Below, piece by piece: positions 25,487 through 34,987 of a DNA stretch of 64,000 nucleotides. The stretch is from an uncultured Sutterella sp. (lineage in GTDB: Bacteria; Pseudomonadota; Gammaproteobacteria; Burkholderiales; Burkholderiaceae_F), in contig CALEAW010000052.1 in assembly GCA_937943605.1 (NCBI GenBank), forward strand, positions 1-64,000, in the 5' to 3' direction. Under the pieces are notes generated by a model. The model did no database searches and had not been told where the DNA came from. It worked only from the letters and a program-made list of their open reading frames with translations. How positions within the stretch are numbered: position 1 is the stretch's first letter; every line of letters begins with the position of its first letter. A program made the translations under genes and the position numbers.

Positions 25487-28081
25487 TTACTTTTCAGGCG
25501 TCGTGAGTTGACCCAATGGAATACGACCAGACAAGCGGTCTGATTGGAGTTTTTCGGTGACGGGTTTGCCGTTTGGGCTCATGAGGCCATTCAAGGCTTC
25601 TTTGGCGGCAGCGGCGCTCACGCCAGTAAGACCCAATAAATCGATCACGTCGTCAGTCACATCCAACGTGCGACCGACGGCGTGATAGGTGCTCTCTGGG
25701 GTGGCTAACACCATTCTTTTGCTTATCACCGGAGCCCCCACACGGTTACTCACTTCAGTGATCGCTGCTCGCAGGAGCGCGTCGTCTAGCGGCAGTGTTT
25801 TACGAACGTTCGGCGTATCGTTTGCTAAACGGTCTAAAAGGACAGTGGGCAAATAAGCGCGATTGACCGTCGGACTCGTGCGACCAATGTCAACCTTCTG
25901 CGTTTCTAATAACGACACCAACATCATCAAGTCACGGATTTCGTCATCCGCCACCAATGCTGTGACCGTCACAGGGGTATGACGCCACGTGAGCTCTGGC
26001 ACCAACCAGTAACTCGTACTCACACTCGTTGCGGCAGCCACAATGGCGCAACCTAAGGCCACAAGGCTTGTGCGCAAAAGGGCGTCGAGCGCTCGCCAAC
26101 GGTTTAACCAAAGATTCGCCTTATAGCGATATAAGTCGACTTTTTCACCCAAGGTCAAAGGCATCGTTTGAGCGGGCTTACCCGACACAGACACCCAAGG
26201 GCGCATGTCTTTAGCGCCCGGAAAGCCACCGAGTGTTTCGTTGGCAGGTGTGACGACCGGGATCCGTTTACCTGGTTCTTTATCGCGATCTGGACTCAGC
26301 AAACGATCGGTTTTTGATTCCCCAATCACTTGGTTTTCCCAAGCAACCATGGCTTCGGCATACTGTTGAGCCGCCGCCACGCGAGGATCAATCGTGGGTT
26401 GCGCCTCATCGCCCGCCGCAAAGTTGTAGACAGGCGGACGAATGGCCGTGGTGCGTTCTAAATGTTCATTGCAGGCGCGTACTGCGTCATTACGCCACAA
26501 GGGATTGACGCCCTCGGTGAGGTTACGTTGCTCTTTTGTTTTTAGAGGCGCAACGTCAGTTTTAGCGTCACGCTTTTGAATAAGCTGATGGGTCTCCAAC
26601 TGATCAATCGCGTCCTCGGGGATGCCGCTTTCACGGCACATGGCTTTGAGGCCACGCTTTGAGAGGCGTGCTTCGAGTTCGTCGCGCTTCACTAACCGTT
26701 CTGCATGACGACGGTCTAAGGTCGCTTTGGCCACTGCTTGGGCGGCAATGCGTTCTTCTTCAAGGTCAACGGTTTTAGGCAGCACGGGTTCTGGGTCTTT
26801 GATCTGCCCCTTAACGGGCGCACGGCGACCCGTGAGTGTGACGGTGTCGTGGTAACGGCGTTCATCGTTGGTGTCACTCGTGTCATCGGCATCGGCGACA
26901 AAGGGCTCATCGCTTTCGTCGTCACTTTCATCATCATTAGTGTTGAGGACAATCGTCTTTGGCGTCGTCGTCGCTTGAGGACATGCCGAGCTTACGGCCA
27001 CGTTTGGGGTCGTGGTCGTTTGGTTCGATGGCTTTGTGTCTTTTTGCGCTGCCGCTTCTTCGTCATCAATCGGAAGCATCCCGTCGTCCGCTAAGAAGGC
27101 AAGTGTTTGACCTTCTTGAGGGACGTCTTCAGGCTTGATCGGTTGATCGACCTTTTTGAGACTTTTAGCGATTGGGGTGTCTGAGTTGACTTCAGTTGTC
27201 TCGGTAGACGTCGTATTGGCTTTAGCCACTGCATCGTCAATGCCAGAGGGGGCGACGTTGATCAAGGTCGCTAAGAGCCCTGTGTCTGTCGAAGACGCCT
27301 CTTTGGCATCAGCCTTTTCAACGTTGTCTGCCGTCTTGCCTGTTGTCGTCTTCGGTTGAGTCGGCTTTTTGGCCTTAGCGGTCGTAGACGTGCTACCTAC
27401 CTTTTTGGCAGGGGCTTTCTTGGCAGCTGTGGTTTTGGCAGTAGGCTTCGTCTGAGCGGCTTCAGTCGTATTGGCCGTAGGTTCAGCTGGCTCTTCAGTC
27501 ACAGTTGCTTTTTGTTGAGACGCAACATGGCTCGCGGCCTTTTGTGTGGTCGCGGTCGTCTTTTTCGGGGTGGCCTTGGTCGTCTTTGCTGGGGCTTTCG
27601 TGGTTGCCTTCTTCGTTGCAGACTTCTTGGGCGCTTTGACCGTTACTTCGGGCATCGGGCGCACCGTCGTAATGGGCAGCAAGCCGGACGATTCGCCATT
27701 CGCTTGTGTCCAAGGGGCCGGGTTTTCGGAGGTCGGCGTATCGGTTTCGGGGACAGGTTGACCGGCATGGGCTTTAGAGAGCTTTTCGTCAAGCTTCGCG
27801 TCCATTTCTTTGGCAGTCAGTGCCTTTTTGGTGGTCGTGGCTAAGCGCGCAGATCCCAAAGCGCTCGCAAGCGTGTGTTTCTCTGCTTTTTCAGTTTTGG
27901 TAGTAGGCGTCGTCGTGTCTTTGGCTTCAACTGGTTTGGTTGAAGTTTCAGTGGTAGACGTAGACGCCGTCTTTGCCTTCGTGGCACTTGTGCGCTTAGG
28001 TTTGGCCTTGGGCTTTGCTGCCGCCTTAGCCGTTTTGGCTTCAGGTTTTGTGGTCACTGGGGTTACTTGAGGTTCAGTCAT
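25487..28081 (-). CDS. TrbI-like inner-membrane protein with long histone-H1-like N-terminal extension
   Basis: This 864-aa protein begins with about 250 residues of Lys/Ala/Thr/Pro-rich low complexity (repeats such as AKPKAKPKR, KKATTKAPAKTTKATPKKT). An acidic stretch (NDDESDDESDEP) and a charged helical region follow. One transmembrane helix lies near 672-697 (SLVALGCAIVAAATSVST), then a 167-residue periplasmic domain. Gene order after traC and the short TM-plus-periplasmic end match the place of F TrbI, but F TrbI is only about 128 aa. The start overlaps traC by 8 bases (ATGACTGA); an ATG at 28111 is an alternative. The basic extension should lie in the cytoplasm, where it could bind DNA. 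That function is inference. Confidence 0.65.
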   Translation of the reverse strand: MTEPQVTPVTTKPEAKTAKAAAKPKAKPKRTSATKAKTASTSTTETSTKPVEAKDTTTPTTKTEKAEKHTLASALGSARLATTTKKALTAKEMDAKLDEKLSKAHAGQPVPETDTPTSENPAPWTQANGESSGLLPITTVRPMPEVTVKAPKKSATKKATTKAPAKTTKATPKKTTATTQKAASHVASQQKATVTEEPAEPTANTTEAAQTKPTAKTTAAKKAPAKKVGSTSTTAKAKKPTQPKTTTGKTADNVEKADAKEASSTDTGLLATLINVAPSGIDDAVAKANTTSTETTEVNSDTPIAKSLKKVDQPIKPEDVPQEGQTLAFLADDGMLPIDDEEAAAQKDTKPSNQTTTTPNVAVSSACPQATTTPKTIVLNTNDDESDDESDEPFVADADDTSDTNDERRYHDTVTLTGRRAPVKGQIKDPEPVLPKTVDLEEERIAAQAVAKATLDRRHAERLVKRDELEARLSKRGLKAMCRESGIPEDAIDQLETHQLIQKRDAKTDVAPLKTKEQRNLTEGVNPLWRNDAVRACNEHLERTTAIRPPVYNFAAGDEAQPTIDPRVAAAQQYAEAMVAWENQVIGESKTDRLLSPDRDKEPGKRIPVVTPANETLGGFPGAKDMRPWVSVSGKPAQTMPLTLGEKVDLYRYKANLWLNRWRALDALLRTSLVALGCAIVAAATSVSTSYWLVPELTWRHTPVTVTALVADDEIRDLMMLVSLLETQKVDIGRTSPTVNRAYLPTVLLDRLANDTPNVRKTLPLDDALLRAAITEVSNRVGAPVISKRMVLATPESTYHAVGRTLDVTDDVIDLLGLTGVSAAAAKEALNGLMSPNGKPVTEKLQSDRLSGRIPLGQLTTPEK

Positions 28082-30740
28082 TTTCTTTTTGTGTGAGTCG
28101 GGTGAGGGCATCAATGGCTTCTTTACTTGGGGTCATGAATCCGAGCGCGACGGCTTGAACGGCAGTGGTCATCGTGGCGCCAGCCTCTCGCCAGGTATTT
28201 ACGGCAGTCACTTCAGCGGGTAACGACGAAAAGAGCACTTGACTAAAGCGGTCAAGCACGAGTCGGCCAATCGCAGGGGGCGCGTCGCCCACTTTGACAA
28301 TCATTTCGCTCCAAGCACCACGAACGGTGGTGAGACTTCCGAGTGCGGCTCTAAACCAGGGGTCAGTCGTCATCAAGCCTTGGCTCTCGAGAGCTGAAAG
28401 GACTTCACCGTCTTGACGTAGCGTTAAGCGTGTATCGGCACACTGCCACGCGGCTTGGGCGGTTTCTGACTTAAAGAAGTCGGCAAGGCTTTGTGTGGCA
28501 ACGACAAACCCACCTTTATGTTTTCGGGCACGTCTAAAGCCACTTGCAATAAACTTGCCGCTGTGACCCGATCCCATTAAGTCCCAGGCTTCGTCAATCA
28601 AAACGAGCTTGACGGTCGAGCGGTCTCGCGCCATGGTTTTTTCAATCCAAAGCATCAAAGTCATCAAAACGGCTTGACGTAACGCGGGGTGGGCGCTCAA
28701 GCCTTCTAACTCGAGCACCGTAAATCGGTTCGTAAAGTTCACCGGTCGCCCCGAGCCATCAAACCAACGCGAAAGCGGCCCATGTAAATAGGGCTCCAAC
28801 TGCATACGCAGGTCGTCTAATCGACGGTCAGTTACGGCCAACGTTGCAATCGCATGGTCTAAGTCCGCTAAAGTTGCAAGACGCCCTTGACGCTCGGCTG
28901 TAATGGCAGCGGACGCGACGGTATTGATTAAGACCGAACGTTCTAAGTCCGGCAACGGGCGCCCTGGGGACACCAATTCACCCAAAATCGCGACCACGCT
29001 TTCGATGCCTTCGTTACGGTCGTCTCCTGACAAGGCATTCAAAATGGCAAAGGGGTTCAAGTCCCAGATGTGGTCTTTGTCAAAGACTAAAAATTCGCCA
29101 TCTAAGACGCCTGCCATCTTTTCGTAACTACGGCCAACGTCAATGATCCAAACTAAGCCCCCTTGCGCTAAGGTCGAAAAGGCCAATTGGTTCATGACGA
29201 CCGACTTACCCGAACCCGGTTTACCGACGATCGTCATCGAGTAGTTGCCACTTTGGTTGGCAAAAGGATCGACGTGCATGACTTGTCCGCGTCGCCCGAT
29301 GAGGGTTAATAAGGGCGTACGGCGGTGACGGTCGTCTCGAGCGCCAGTCCCTTGCCATTCGGTCATGATCGGTGACCCATAGAGGCCCGTCGCCAAAGTG
29401 CGTCGCTGCAGTCGGCAGGCTTGCTTTAAGTCTTGCGCCATCAAGGGGCCAGCCGCCATGGGTAAACTCGCCAACAATGTCTGGGCATGTAGGCACGTCG
29501 TGCGACGCATTTCTACACCCACCTTACGAGCAATGGTTTGTGCGGCATGCACGGCTTCGGCTTCGTTTCCAGCAGGTGCCAAAAGAACCATTTGGTGTGA
29601 CACACGCGCTAAGCCGCCTTCGGTTTGAAAGCTTTTAACGGCAATCGTCCACTGCTGCGCTTTTTCGGGGTACCACGGTGACAACTGCGAAATTGGAGTC
29701 TTAGACATCTGCATCGCACGCATACGGTGGCCTTCAGCTTTGACACGTTCACTTGCGCTATCTAATAAGCTGATGATTGAGGTCATCAAAAAAGGGCAGG
29801 GGATTTGACTGCCGCCACGCGTTGATTCACCTAAAAGGCCCGTTGTGGTCAACAAAGACCACTTACGTTCTGGATACGACTCCACCGTCAAGCCCACAGC
29901 ATGTACGCTATTGTCTTCATGGGTTTCGCCACGCACGTGTGACGAATCACTGAAGCGCACATGGTGCTTCGTGACCGTGACTTCAGTATCTGCACGCATG
30001 ATTTGGGCTGACGGCGCTTCAAACAAATTGGCGGCTGGGCGCACAAACTGTTGCGCACGCACGCTTTGCGGGTTCAAGAGTTCAGCCGCAGTACCCACTA
30101 AAGTATGCGCATCCCAGTGACCCATAAAAAGCCCGGATTGCTCTAGCACAGCCGTGATCGCGCGACGTGCCGTTAAGGTTGCTTCGCGAAGCTTTTCGTC
30201 CATGGGGTTGGCGCCAGGCATGACTACCGACAACCACACACGCCAATGACGAATCACAACAGGAGCACCCGGTGTAATCTGGTGACGTGCGCCTCGATTC
30301 AAATTCGCCATGGCGCTCTTAATCGCCGCATGCATGAGGCTGCGCGCATTGTCGGTCAAGGGCGTAAAAGCATCAGGCTGATGGGCGTCTGGCATCATGA
30401 GTTCTGTGAGTCCTTCAATCGCCGGTGACGCATAGGCCGTGATCGCAACCGTGGCATTAGGAGGGAGCGCCGTTGTGATGCCCAGTAAAGACTTTTCCAT
30501 TTCGTCAGTGACGCCTGTTTGCGGAAAGATTTCGATCGTGAAACCTAAACCTTCAGCTTCTTCTGGGCGCTTCCCTTTTAAGATGAAAAGGCCATCGTCC
30601 GTGACAGATTCCCACGGCAAAAAGCTACTCAACCGATCAACCTTGGCAACGTCGCCATGCCTAAAGCCAGGCATTCCGCTTTCAACCGTCAAGTTAGACC
30701 TGGTACTAAAAAACGCCTTCAAATGTTTGAGGACAATCAT
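28074..30740 (-). CDS. traC: TraC, VirB4-family secretion ATPase
   Basis: This 888-aa ATPase powers T4SS assembly and substrate handling at the inner membrane. Walker A is GKPGSGKS at 506-513, preceded by SMTIV. Walker B is VLIDEAWDL with Asp716-Glu717. The AWDLMGSGHSG and ATQSLADF motifs are typical of VirB4/TraC proteins. Length is close to F TraC (about 875 aa). GGGAG 6 bases before the ATG supports the start, which overlaps the traV stop as TAATG. It lies between traV and the trbI-like gene, as in F. Confidence 0.93.
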   Translation of the reverse strand: MIVLKHLKAFFSTRSNLTVESGMPGFRHGDVAKVDRLSSFLPWESVTDDGLFILKGKRPEEAEGLGFTIEIFPQTGVTDEMEKSLLGITTALPPNATVAITAYASPAIEGLTELMMPDAHQPDAFTPLTDNARSLMHAAIKSAMANLNRGARHQITPGAPVVIRHWRVWLSVVMPGANPMDEKLREATLTARRAITAVLEQSGLFMGHWDAHTLVGTAAELLNPQSVRAQQFVRPAANLFEAPSAQIMRADTEVTVTKHHVRFSDSSHVRGETHEDNSVHAVGLTVESYPERKWSLLTTTGLLGESTRGGSQIPCPFLMTSIISLLDSASERVKAEGHRMRAMQMSKTPISQLSPWYPEKAQQWTIAVKSFQTEGGLARVSHQMVLLAPAGNEAEAVHAAQTIARKVGVEMRRTTCLHAQTLLASLPMAAGPLMAQDLKQACRLQRRTLATGLYGSPIMTEWQGTGARDDRHRRTPLLTLIGRRGQVMHVDPFANQSGNYSMTIVGKPGSGKSVVMNQLAFSTLAQGGLVWIIDVGRSYEKMAGVLDGEFLVFDKDHIWDLNPFAILNALSGDDRNEGIESVVAILGELVSPGRPLPDLERSVLINTVASAAITAERQGRLATLADLDHAIATLAVTDRRLDDLRMQLEPYLHGPLSRWFDGSGRPVNFTNRFTVLELEGLSAHPALRQAVLMTLMLWIEKTMARDRSTVKLVLIDEAWDLMGSGHSGKFIASGFRRARKHKGGFVVATQSLADFFKSETAQAAWQCADTRLTLRQDGEVLSALESQGLMTTDPWFRAALGSLTTVRGAWSEMIVKVGDAPPAIGRLVLDRFSQVLFSSLPAEVTAVNTWREAGATMTTAVQAVALGFMTPSKEAIDALTRLTQKEND

Positions 30741-31672
30741 TAGTGACTCCCGCCATTTGTCACTTGAGAGACCACACGACCGTGTTCAGTGGCTGCGACA
30801 ACGCCTAAACGATCAGTCGGTTCTGTAGTGTCGTCAGGTAACTCGTCGACGCTATCGTCATCAGACAAGGATTTGGTTTCTTCAAAGCGCTTTTCAATAA
30901 AGTCAGTCCCTTCTAAAGCCTTACGTTTGGCCGTTTGAAAGGCGCGTGCGCCTTGGCCGTAGGCTTGAGGGTTGTTGTCGGTTGAGGCTTGAGCGTCGTC
31001 AACTAAAGGACGACGTTCAATCGCTGTGTAAGGGAGTTGCACCACGGCTCGACGGGTGTCGGCTAAATCCGCTCGACGGCGTGCAGAAGCCCAACGCGCA
31101 TCAAAGGCGCGCGCATGAATCTTTTCGCCTTCATGAAAGTCGCCTTCGTCATCGGTCCAAGGGGCCATCCAAATCGTGACGATGACTTCAGGGACGCGAG
31201 CAGGTGTGTGCGACATCGGACGTAAGACCGGACGCGCCTTTTGTTTTGGTTTTGTTACCCCTAACGGTGTCGTTTCGACGGTAGGTTGTTGGGCTGTTTG
31301 ATGGGCTACTTGATCAGGGGTTTTGTCTGTCGCATGGATAGCCCTGGCTTCGGTGGGAACGGCTTCTGCTGGCACCGGATTGCCATCGGTCGTTGAGACA
31401 GCCGACGCTAAGGGCGGGTTTGTGGTAGGTGTGTTCGATGACGAAACTTCAATCGCACGATCTTTTTCTTGGTGGTCGGGCGTACGACGTAAGATGGAAT
31501 CTTGATAAGTATCAGACAAAGAACGGCACTGAACGCCCGGGCGCATCGGGCACGAAAAATCGTCATTGGCGTTAAGGCCAGTGAGCGAACCGCAACCCGT
31601 GAGTAAGACTGAAGACGAAACAAGCGACGCGAGCGTCAAGGTTTTTTTGAGTGGCAACGTAGAGAAGAACAT
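30740..31672 (-). CDS. traV: TraV, outer-membrane lipoprotein of the T4SS core
   Basis: This 310-aa lipoprotein has signal LASLVSSSVLLTGC with the lipidated cysteine at position 27. A DDFSCPMRPGVQCRSLSD segment follows, then a Thr/Pro-rich linker and a C-terminal domain with VTIWMAPWTDDEGDFHEGEK, which matches F TraV (LWIAPYIDNQDVYHQPS). TraV (VirB7-like) anchors the TraB-TraK core complex in the outer membrane. At 310 aa it is longer than F TraV (171 aa), with an additional C-terminal charged region. It overlaps traC by one base. Confidence 0.88.
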   Translation of the reverse strand: MFFSTLPLKKTLTLASLVSSSVLLTGCGSLTGLNANDDFSCPMRPGVQCRSLSDTYQDSILRRTPDHQEKDRAIEVSSSNTPTTNPPLASAVSTTDGNPVPAEAVPTEARAIHATDKTPDQVAHQTAQQPTVETTPLGVTKPKQKARPVLRPMSHTPARVPEVIVTIWMAPWTDDEGDFHEGEKIHARAFDARWASARRRADLADTRRAVVQLPYTAIERRPLVDDAQASTDNNPQAYGQGARAFQTAKRKALEGTDFIEKRFEETKSLSDDDSVDELPDDTTEPTDRLGVVAATEHGRVVSQVTNGGSH

Positions 31673-31703
31673 AGGTCAAAAAATGGGGTTAAACGACTTA
31701 GGT

Positions 31704-33080
31704 TTAAGAATTTGGTTTCGTTGGGCTAAGCAAAACGCCTTGGCTCAAAACGATGTCAACAGGTCGGCCAGCATCCACTTCGAGGACTGGGAAGATTCGG
31801 TCAGCGAGCTTCAGGTAGTAGTCCGTGATGCGGTCCATAGCATCGGCCATGCCTTCACCGAGACCTGAGGCCCAGGCATTGGTGTACCGTTTGCTCTGTG
31901 TGCCCGTAATGCTTGTCGTGATTTCTTCGTTTGATCGACTCACGGCATTACAGATCCCAGACAACAAGCCCACTGATAACGCAGACGCGATCGCCTGACC
32001 GCTGCGGGTGACGAGCTTGCCGCGCACACCCACCTTGCCGTCTTCACCCACGGCATACCCCGTGACACGAACGTCTAAGGTTTCACCGCGTTTGCCCACA
32101 CAACTCAAACGATCTAAACGGATAAAGACGCGTTCACTGCTAAGGTCACCCGTTGCTGAAGCGGTCACGTGGCAACTCGTGACTTGGCTACGCCATTCGT
32201 TAGGCAAGATCGCTTTGTTTTCAAGGCGAATGACCATTGGCAAGGGTTGCGACGCGGCGCCCGCGCCAGTGGCTGCATAAACCCCCGTCAATAAGCGACC
32301 ACGCACGAATGAGCCAGCAGGCAAGTAGTCGGACACGGTGGTTCCTGCAGCGCGGTTCATTGATAACGGTGTGTCGGGCTTCAAATAGGGCGACGGTCCC
32401 ACGCGTGGTTTCGAAGGCTCTTCGATTTGACTTTTTGAAGGCCCCTCCATCGTGACGAGCGTCAAGCGACCTGACGACGCTGTGCCTGACGATGCAAGTT
32501 GTCGTGCACCAGCAGGTACCGATGGCGTTTGGCTGGTATCGACCATCGGCTGACCTTGGTGCTCTGGCCACGGGCTAATCACGGGGCCTGGGGTCTTAGA
32601 GCCAAAACGCTTTGTGACGTCCTGAATGTAAGCGGCATCGGCTTGACTCTTTAAGAGTCTTGCAATTCGGGCTTCGGTTTCTTCAGGTGTTTCGCCAGGA
32701 CGAGGCATGAGTCCTGCACGGCCTGCCATTGTTTTGAGGTCAATCATCGTGCGCGTTTGTTCGGTGATCGTTTTTTCTTGTTCTGCGATCGTTGCACGAA
32801 GTTTGGCTTCACGTTCAACAGCGTCCTGTCGCACTTTTTCAATGTCTTTGGACATCGCTAAAAAGCGGGCGTCGTAGCGCGCAATCAAAGCATCTCGATC
32901 GGCACTCTCTGGACGAATCGAAAAGGTCGTTGTGTCAGAGACGCGTTTCTTCGGGGTCTTTGGTTCACTCACGACCACAGCGGAGACAGCAAACACTGCT
33001 AAGGCACCAAGAATGGCCAAAGCAATGACTTTTTGCTTACGTGCGATTTTTTCGTTTTGGCTTGGCGCTTGATCAGTCAC
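31704..33080 (-). CDS. traB: TraB, VirB10-like core complex protein
   Basis: This 458-aa protein has a short cytoplasmic N terminus, one transmembrane helix at about 18-38, a coiled coil at about 62-115 and a C-terminal VirB10/TrbI-type beta-barrel domain (GSFVRGRLLTGVYA, ... SGQAIASALSVGLLSGI). TraB spans the periplasm between the inner-membrane ATPase and TraV/TraK. The start codon is GTG at 33080, supported by GGAGG 6 bases upstream. It overlaps the traK stop by 8 bases (GTGACTGA). traV follows after a 31-base gap. Confidence 0.9.
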   Translation of the reverse strand: MTDQAPSQNEKIARKQKVIALAILGALAVFAVSAVVVSEPKTPKKRVSDTTTFSIRPESADRDALIARYDARFLAMSKDIEKVRQDAVEREAKLRATIAEQEKTITEQTRTMIDLKTMAGRAGLMPRPGETPEETEARIARLLKSQADAAYIQDVTKRFGSKTPGPVISPWPEHQGQPMVDTSQTPSVPAGARQLASSGTASSGRLTLVTMEGPSKSQIEEPSKPRVGPSPYLKPDTPLSMNRAAGTTVSDYLPAGSFVRGRLLTGVYAATGAGAASQPLPMVIRLENKAILPNEWRSQVTSCHVTASATGDLSSERVFIRLDRLSCVGKRGETLDVRVTGYAVGEDGKVGVRGKLVTRSGQAIASALSVGLLSGICNAVSRSNEEITTSITGTQSKRYTNAWASGLGEGMADAMDRITDYYLKLADRIFPVLEVDAGRPVDIVLSQGVLLSPTKPNS

Positions 33081-33885
33081 GGGCGGCCTCCACCAATATC
33101 AACGTTGTGCTCATGCCTGGGAGCAACTGAGTTTGCGTGGTCGCCACGGCCCACAGGTCACCTGACGTCAAGGCTTGCGGATCGATTTCTATGGGGAGGA
33201 CCGTCCCATTACGGACTGTGACTTCAATCGCTTCAGCGTCACGACTACGCCAAATACCGTCAAAACGAACGTTCAAAGGCGCTAACTGACGGATAGCGCG
33301 CTCGGCCGCGGGGCCAGGGATCGTCATGCTCGTACGCACGGCTTCGTCATTGGTTTCATGACGAAGGATCAAGGTAACAAAGCGCTTTACTTCAGCCGAA
33401 AAGCCTTCAGCACGCAAAGGACGAGCGGGTGTCGCGACCCCTGCGGCAGCGGTCGGGGTTTCGTCGCCTTGTTTTTCTAAGATGATCGTTCGGGGTTTAG
33501 CATCAGGTTCAAAGGTCAAATGAAGGGCTGCCGTTTCGCCCGAGCGGCACGTCACATATACCATCGCCGTGCCTTCGATCTTCGGCAGGATGTAAAGCAT
33601 GCCTGTTTGACTATCGGTCTGAATGTCGACCAAGGCACGATCAAAGACCGCGGTTTTAATCGGGTCATTAGGGATCGCGACCATCGTAGTGCCTGTCGAG
33701 GGCAACACAAATTCGAGCGGACGGTCACTCTTTCGAGCGACAAAGGTTGCGGCATCAGCTTCACGATATGCGAATGCGATCGGGAACAAAACAGCAAAGG
33801 CAAGCGCGATTTGTAAGATGTTAGGGAGTTGGTTGCGGATTTTTAGGACAAAAGCCCGCTTGCTCCACGGATGAAACTTGAACAT
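33073..33885 (-). CDS. traK: TraK, VirB9-like secretin-type core protein
   Basis: This 270-aa exported protein has an N-terminal hydrophobic signal (ILQIALAFAVLFPIAFA) and a TraK domain of beta strands (PLEFVLPSTGTTMVAIPNDP, ... GMLYILPKIEGTAMVYVTC). TraK with TraB and TraV forms the outer-membrane core. I use the ATG at 33885; the frame opens at a TTG 4 codons earlier. No strong ribosome binding site is visible. The gene follows traE after an 87-base gap and is coupled to traB by overlap. Confidence 0.87.
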   Translation of the reverse strand: MFKFHPWSKRAFVLKIRNQLPNILQIALAFAVLFPIAFAYREADAATFVARKSDRPLEFVLPSTGTTMVAIPNDPIKTAVFDRALVDIQTDSQTGMLYILPKIEGTAMVYVTCRSGETAALHLTFEPDAKPRTIILEKQGDETPTAAAGVATPARPLRAEGFSAEVKRFVTLILRHETNDEAVRTSMTIPGPAAERAIRQLAPLNVRFDGIWRSRDAEAIEVTVRNGTVLPIEIDPQALTSGDLWAVATTQTQLLPGMSTTLILVEAARD

Positions 33886-33972
33886 CTGGAGAAACAAAAA
33901 TTCAAAAAGGTGTAAAGGAAGTGGGTTTGAGATGAGCGTTTAGTGCTCGACAATCAAACCAAAGAACGGTCG

Positions 33973-34539
33973 CTACTTTGTCTTAGGAATGCGATCGGTA
34001 AGCGACGTTAAGAAGAGACGACCGGCGTCGTAACGAAAGGTCATGCGCCAGGTCTTACGCTGAGTACGTGTCACGGTACTGCCCACCAAGAGCTTTTGAA
34101 CGCCATCGACTTCAACCGTCAAAGTATTCAAGTTAACGCGGGCTTTGTCGGCATAAAAGACTGTAGACGAATGGTCTTTTTTCATGCGGTCGCCCTCGAC
34201 GATGAGCGTTTCTTCGAGAACGCTATAGGCAGCTGGGTCGACGTGCTCTAAGACTGCGCGGCGAGCACTATCAATCGTGTCAGGGGTGACAGAAGCCGCA
34301 AAAGAAAGGATCGATAACGCAAAGCGTTCTAAGTAAGCGGCGCTAGGACCCGTATTACTAAATGACCACACTTCGCGCTCTTGGGCGAGGGTCGGTGGAA
34401 TGATCACCGTTCGGACATCGGGCTTATGGCGAATGAGCGCGACGGCCAAAAGGAGGTTAAGTAGTAGGCTCGCTGCCAGGACAATCAGAAAGCCACGTCG
34501 AAGTCCCAGTCGCTCTGCAATCAAACTAGCGTAAAGCAT
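33973..34539 (-). CDS. traE: TraE, VirB8-like inner-membrane protein
   Basis: This 188-aa protein has a single N-terminal transmembrane helix (residues about 17-37, FLIVLAASLLLNLLLAVALI) and a periplasmic TraE domain with EREVWSFSNTGPSAAYLERF and a C-terminal WRMTFRYDAGRLFLTSL. Length equals that of F TraE (188 aa). TraE is a scaffold for assembly of the pilus machinery at the inner membrane. The gene follows traL after a 142-base gap that contains a terminator, so its expression depends on readthrough or on its own promoter. Confidence 0.9.
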   Translation of the reverse strand: MLYASLIAERLGLRRGFLIVLAASLLLNLLLAVALIRHKPDVRTVIIPPTLAQEREVWSFSNTGPSAAYLERFALSILSFAASVTPDTIDSARRAVLEHVDPAAYSVLEETLIVEGDRMKKDHSSTVFYADKARVNLNTLTVEVDGVQKLLVGSTVTRTQRKTWRMTFRYDAGRLFLTSLTDRIPKTK

Positions 34540-34633
34540 GTTGTCTTATTTCAAGGATAAAGGGCGCTTAAAAAAGCACTTAAAAGAAGCAAACGGTCGC
34601 TCGGAAGCGCGGATTTGCTATAAAAAAGGGTCT

Positions 34634-34675
34634 AAAAAAGCGATCGATTCTTCTTTCGTATGAACCGATCGCTTT
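34634..34675 (-). terminator. Intra-operon terminator between traL and traE
   Basis: On the minus strand AAAGCGATCG (34675-34666) pairs perfectly with CGATCGCTTT (34646-34637) across a 19-base loop, and a run of six T follows. It lies 6 bases after the traL stop and about 100 bases before traE. It should reduce transcription past traA-traL, giving more pilin than core proteins. Confidence 0.75.
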
Positions 34676-34681
34676 CAATCA

Positions 34682-34966
34682 TTAGCCGATGAAGTGTCGA
34701 AGATGACTCTTTGGCGTTCGAACAAAAGTCGCTAAACCTGTGGTCCAGTAAACAACCGCAAGAGCGAATCCTTGTCCCTCAGTCGCGCTCATCCTGTGCC
34801 ACGCAAAGGCAGCAAGAAAGCCCAATACCGTGCCAGTCGTCATGTAATTCACGAGCGCGCCGCAAAATACAAAGACGAGAACGATACAGACTAAGTCGGC
34901 CGACCACAAAAGAAACCTTGGCGGATCATCTAAGCCACTCGCAACGCGACATCCTTCTGGAACCAT
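34682..34966 (-). CDS. traL: TraL, T4SS inner-membrane protein (VirB3-like)
   Basis: This 94-aa membrane protein carries the TraL signature LDDPPRFLLW (residues 12-21) followed by two hydrophobic helices (VCIVLVFVFCGALV and a segment after TTGTVLGFLAAFA). TraL acts early in F pilus assembly at the inner membrane. I use the ATG at 34966; the frame opens at a TTG two codons earlier. It follows traA by 21 bases, as in F. Confidence 0.88.
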   Translation of the reverse strand: MVPEGCRVASGLDDPPRFLLWSADLVCIVLVFVFCGALVNYMTTGTVLGFLAAFAWHRMSATEGQGFALAVVYWTTGLATFVRTPKSHLRHFIG

Positions 34967-34987
34967 TTGCAAATTCCAGAATGCGGA

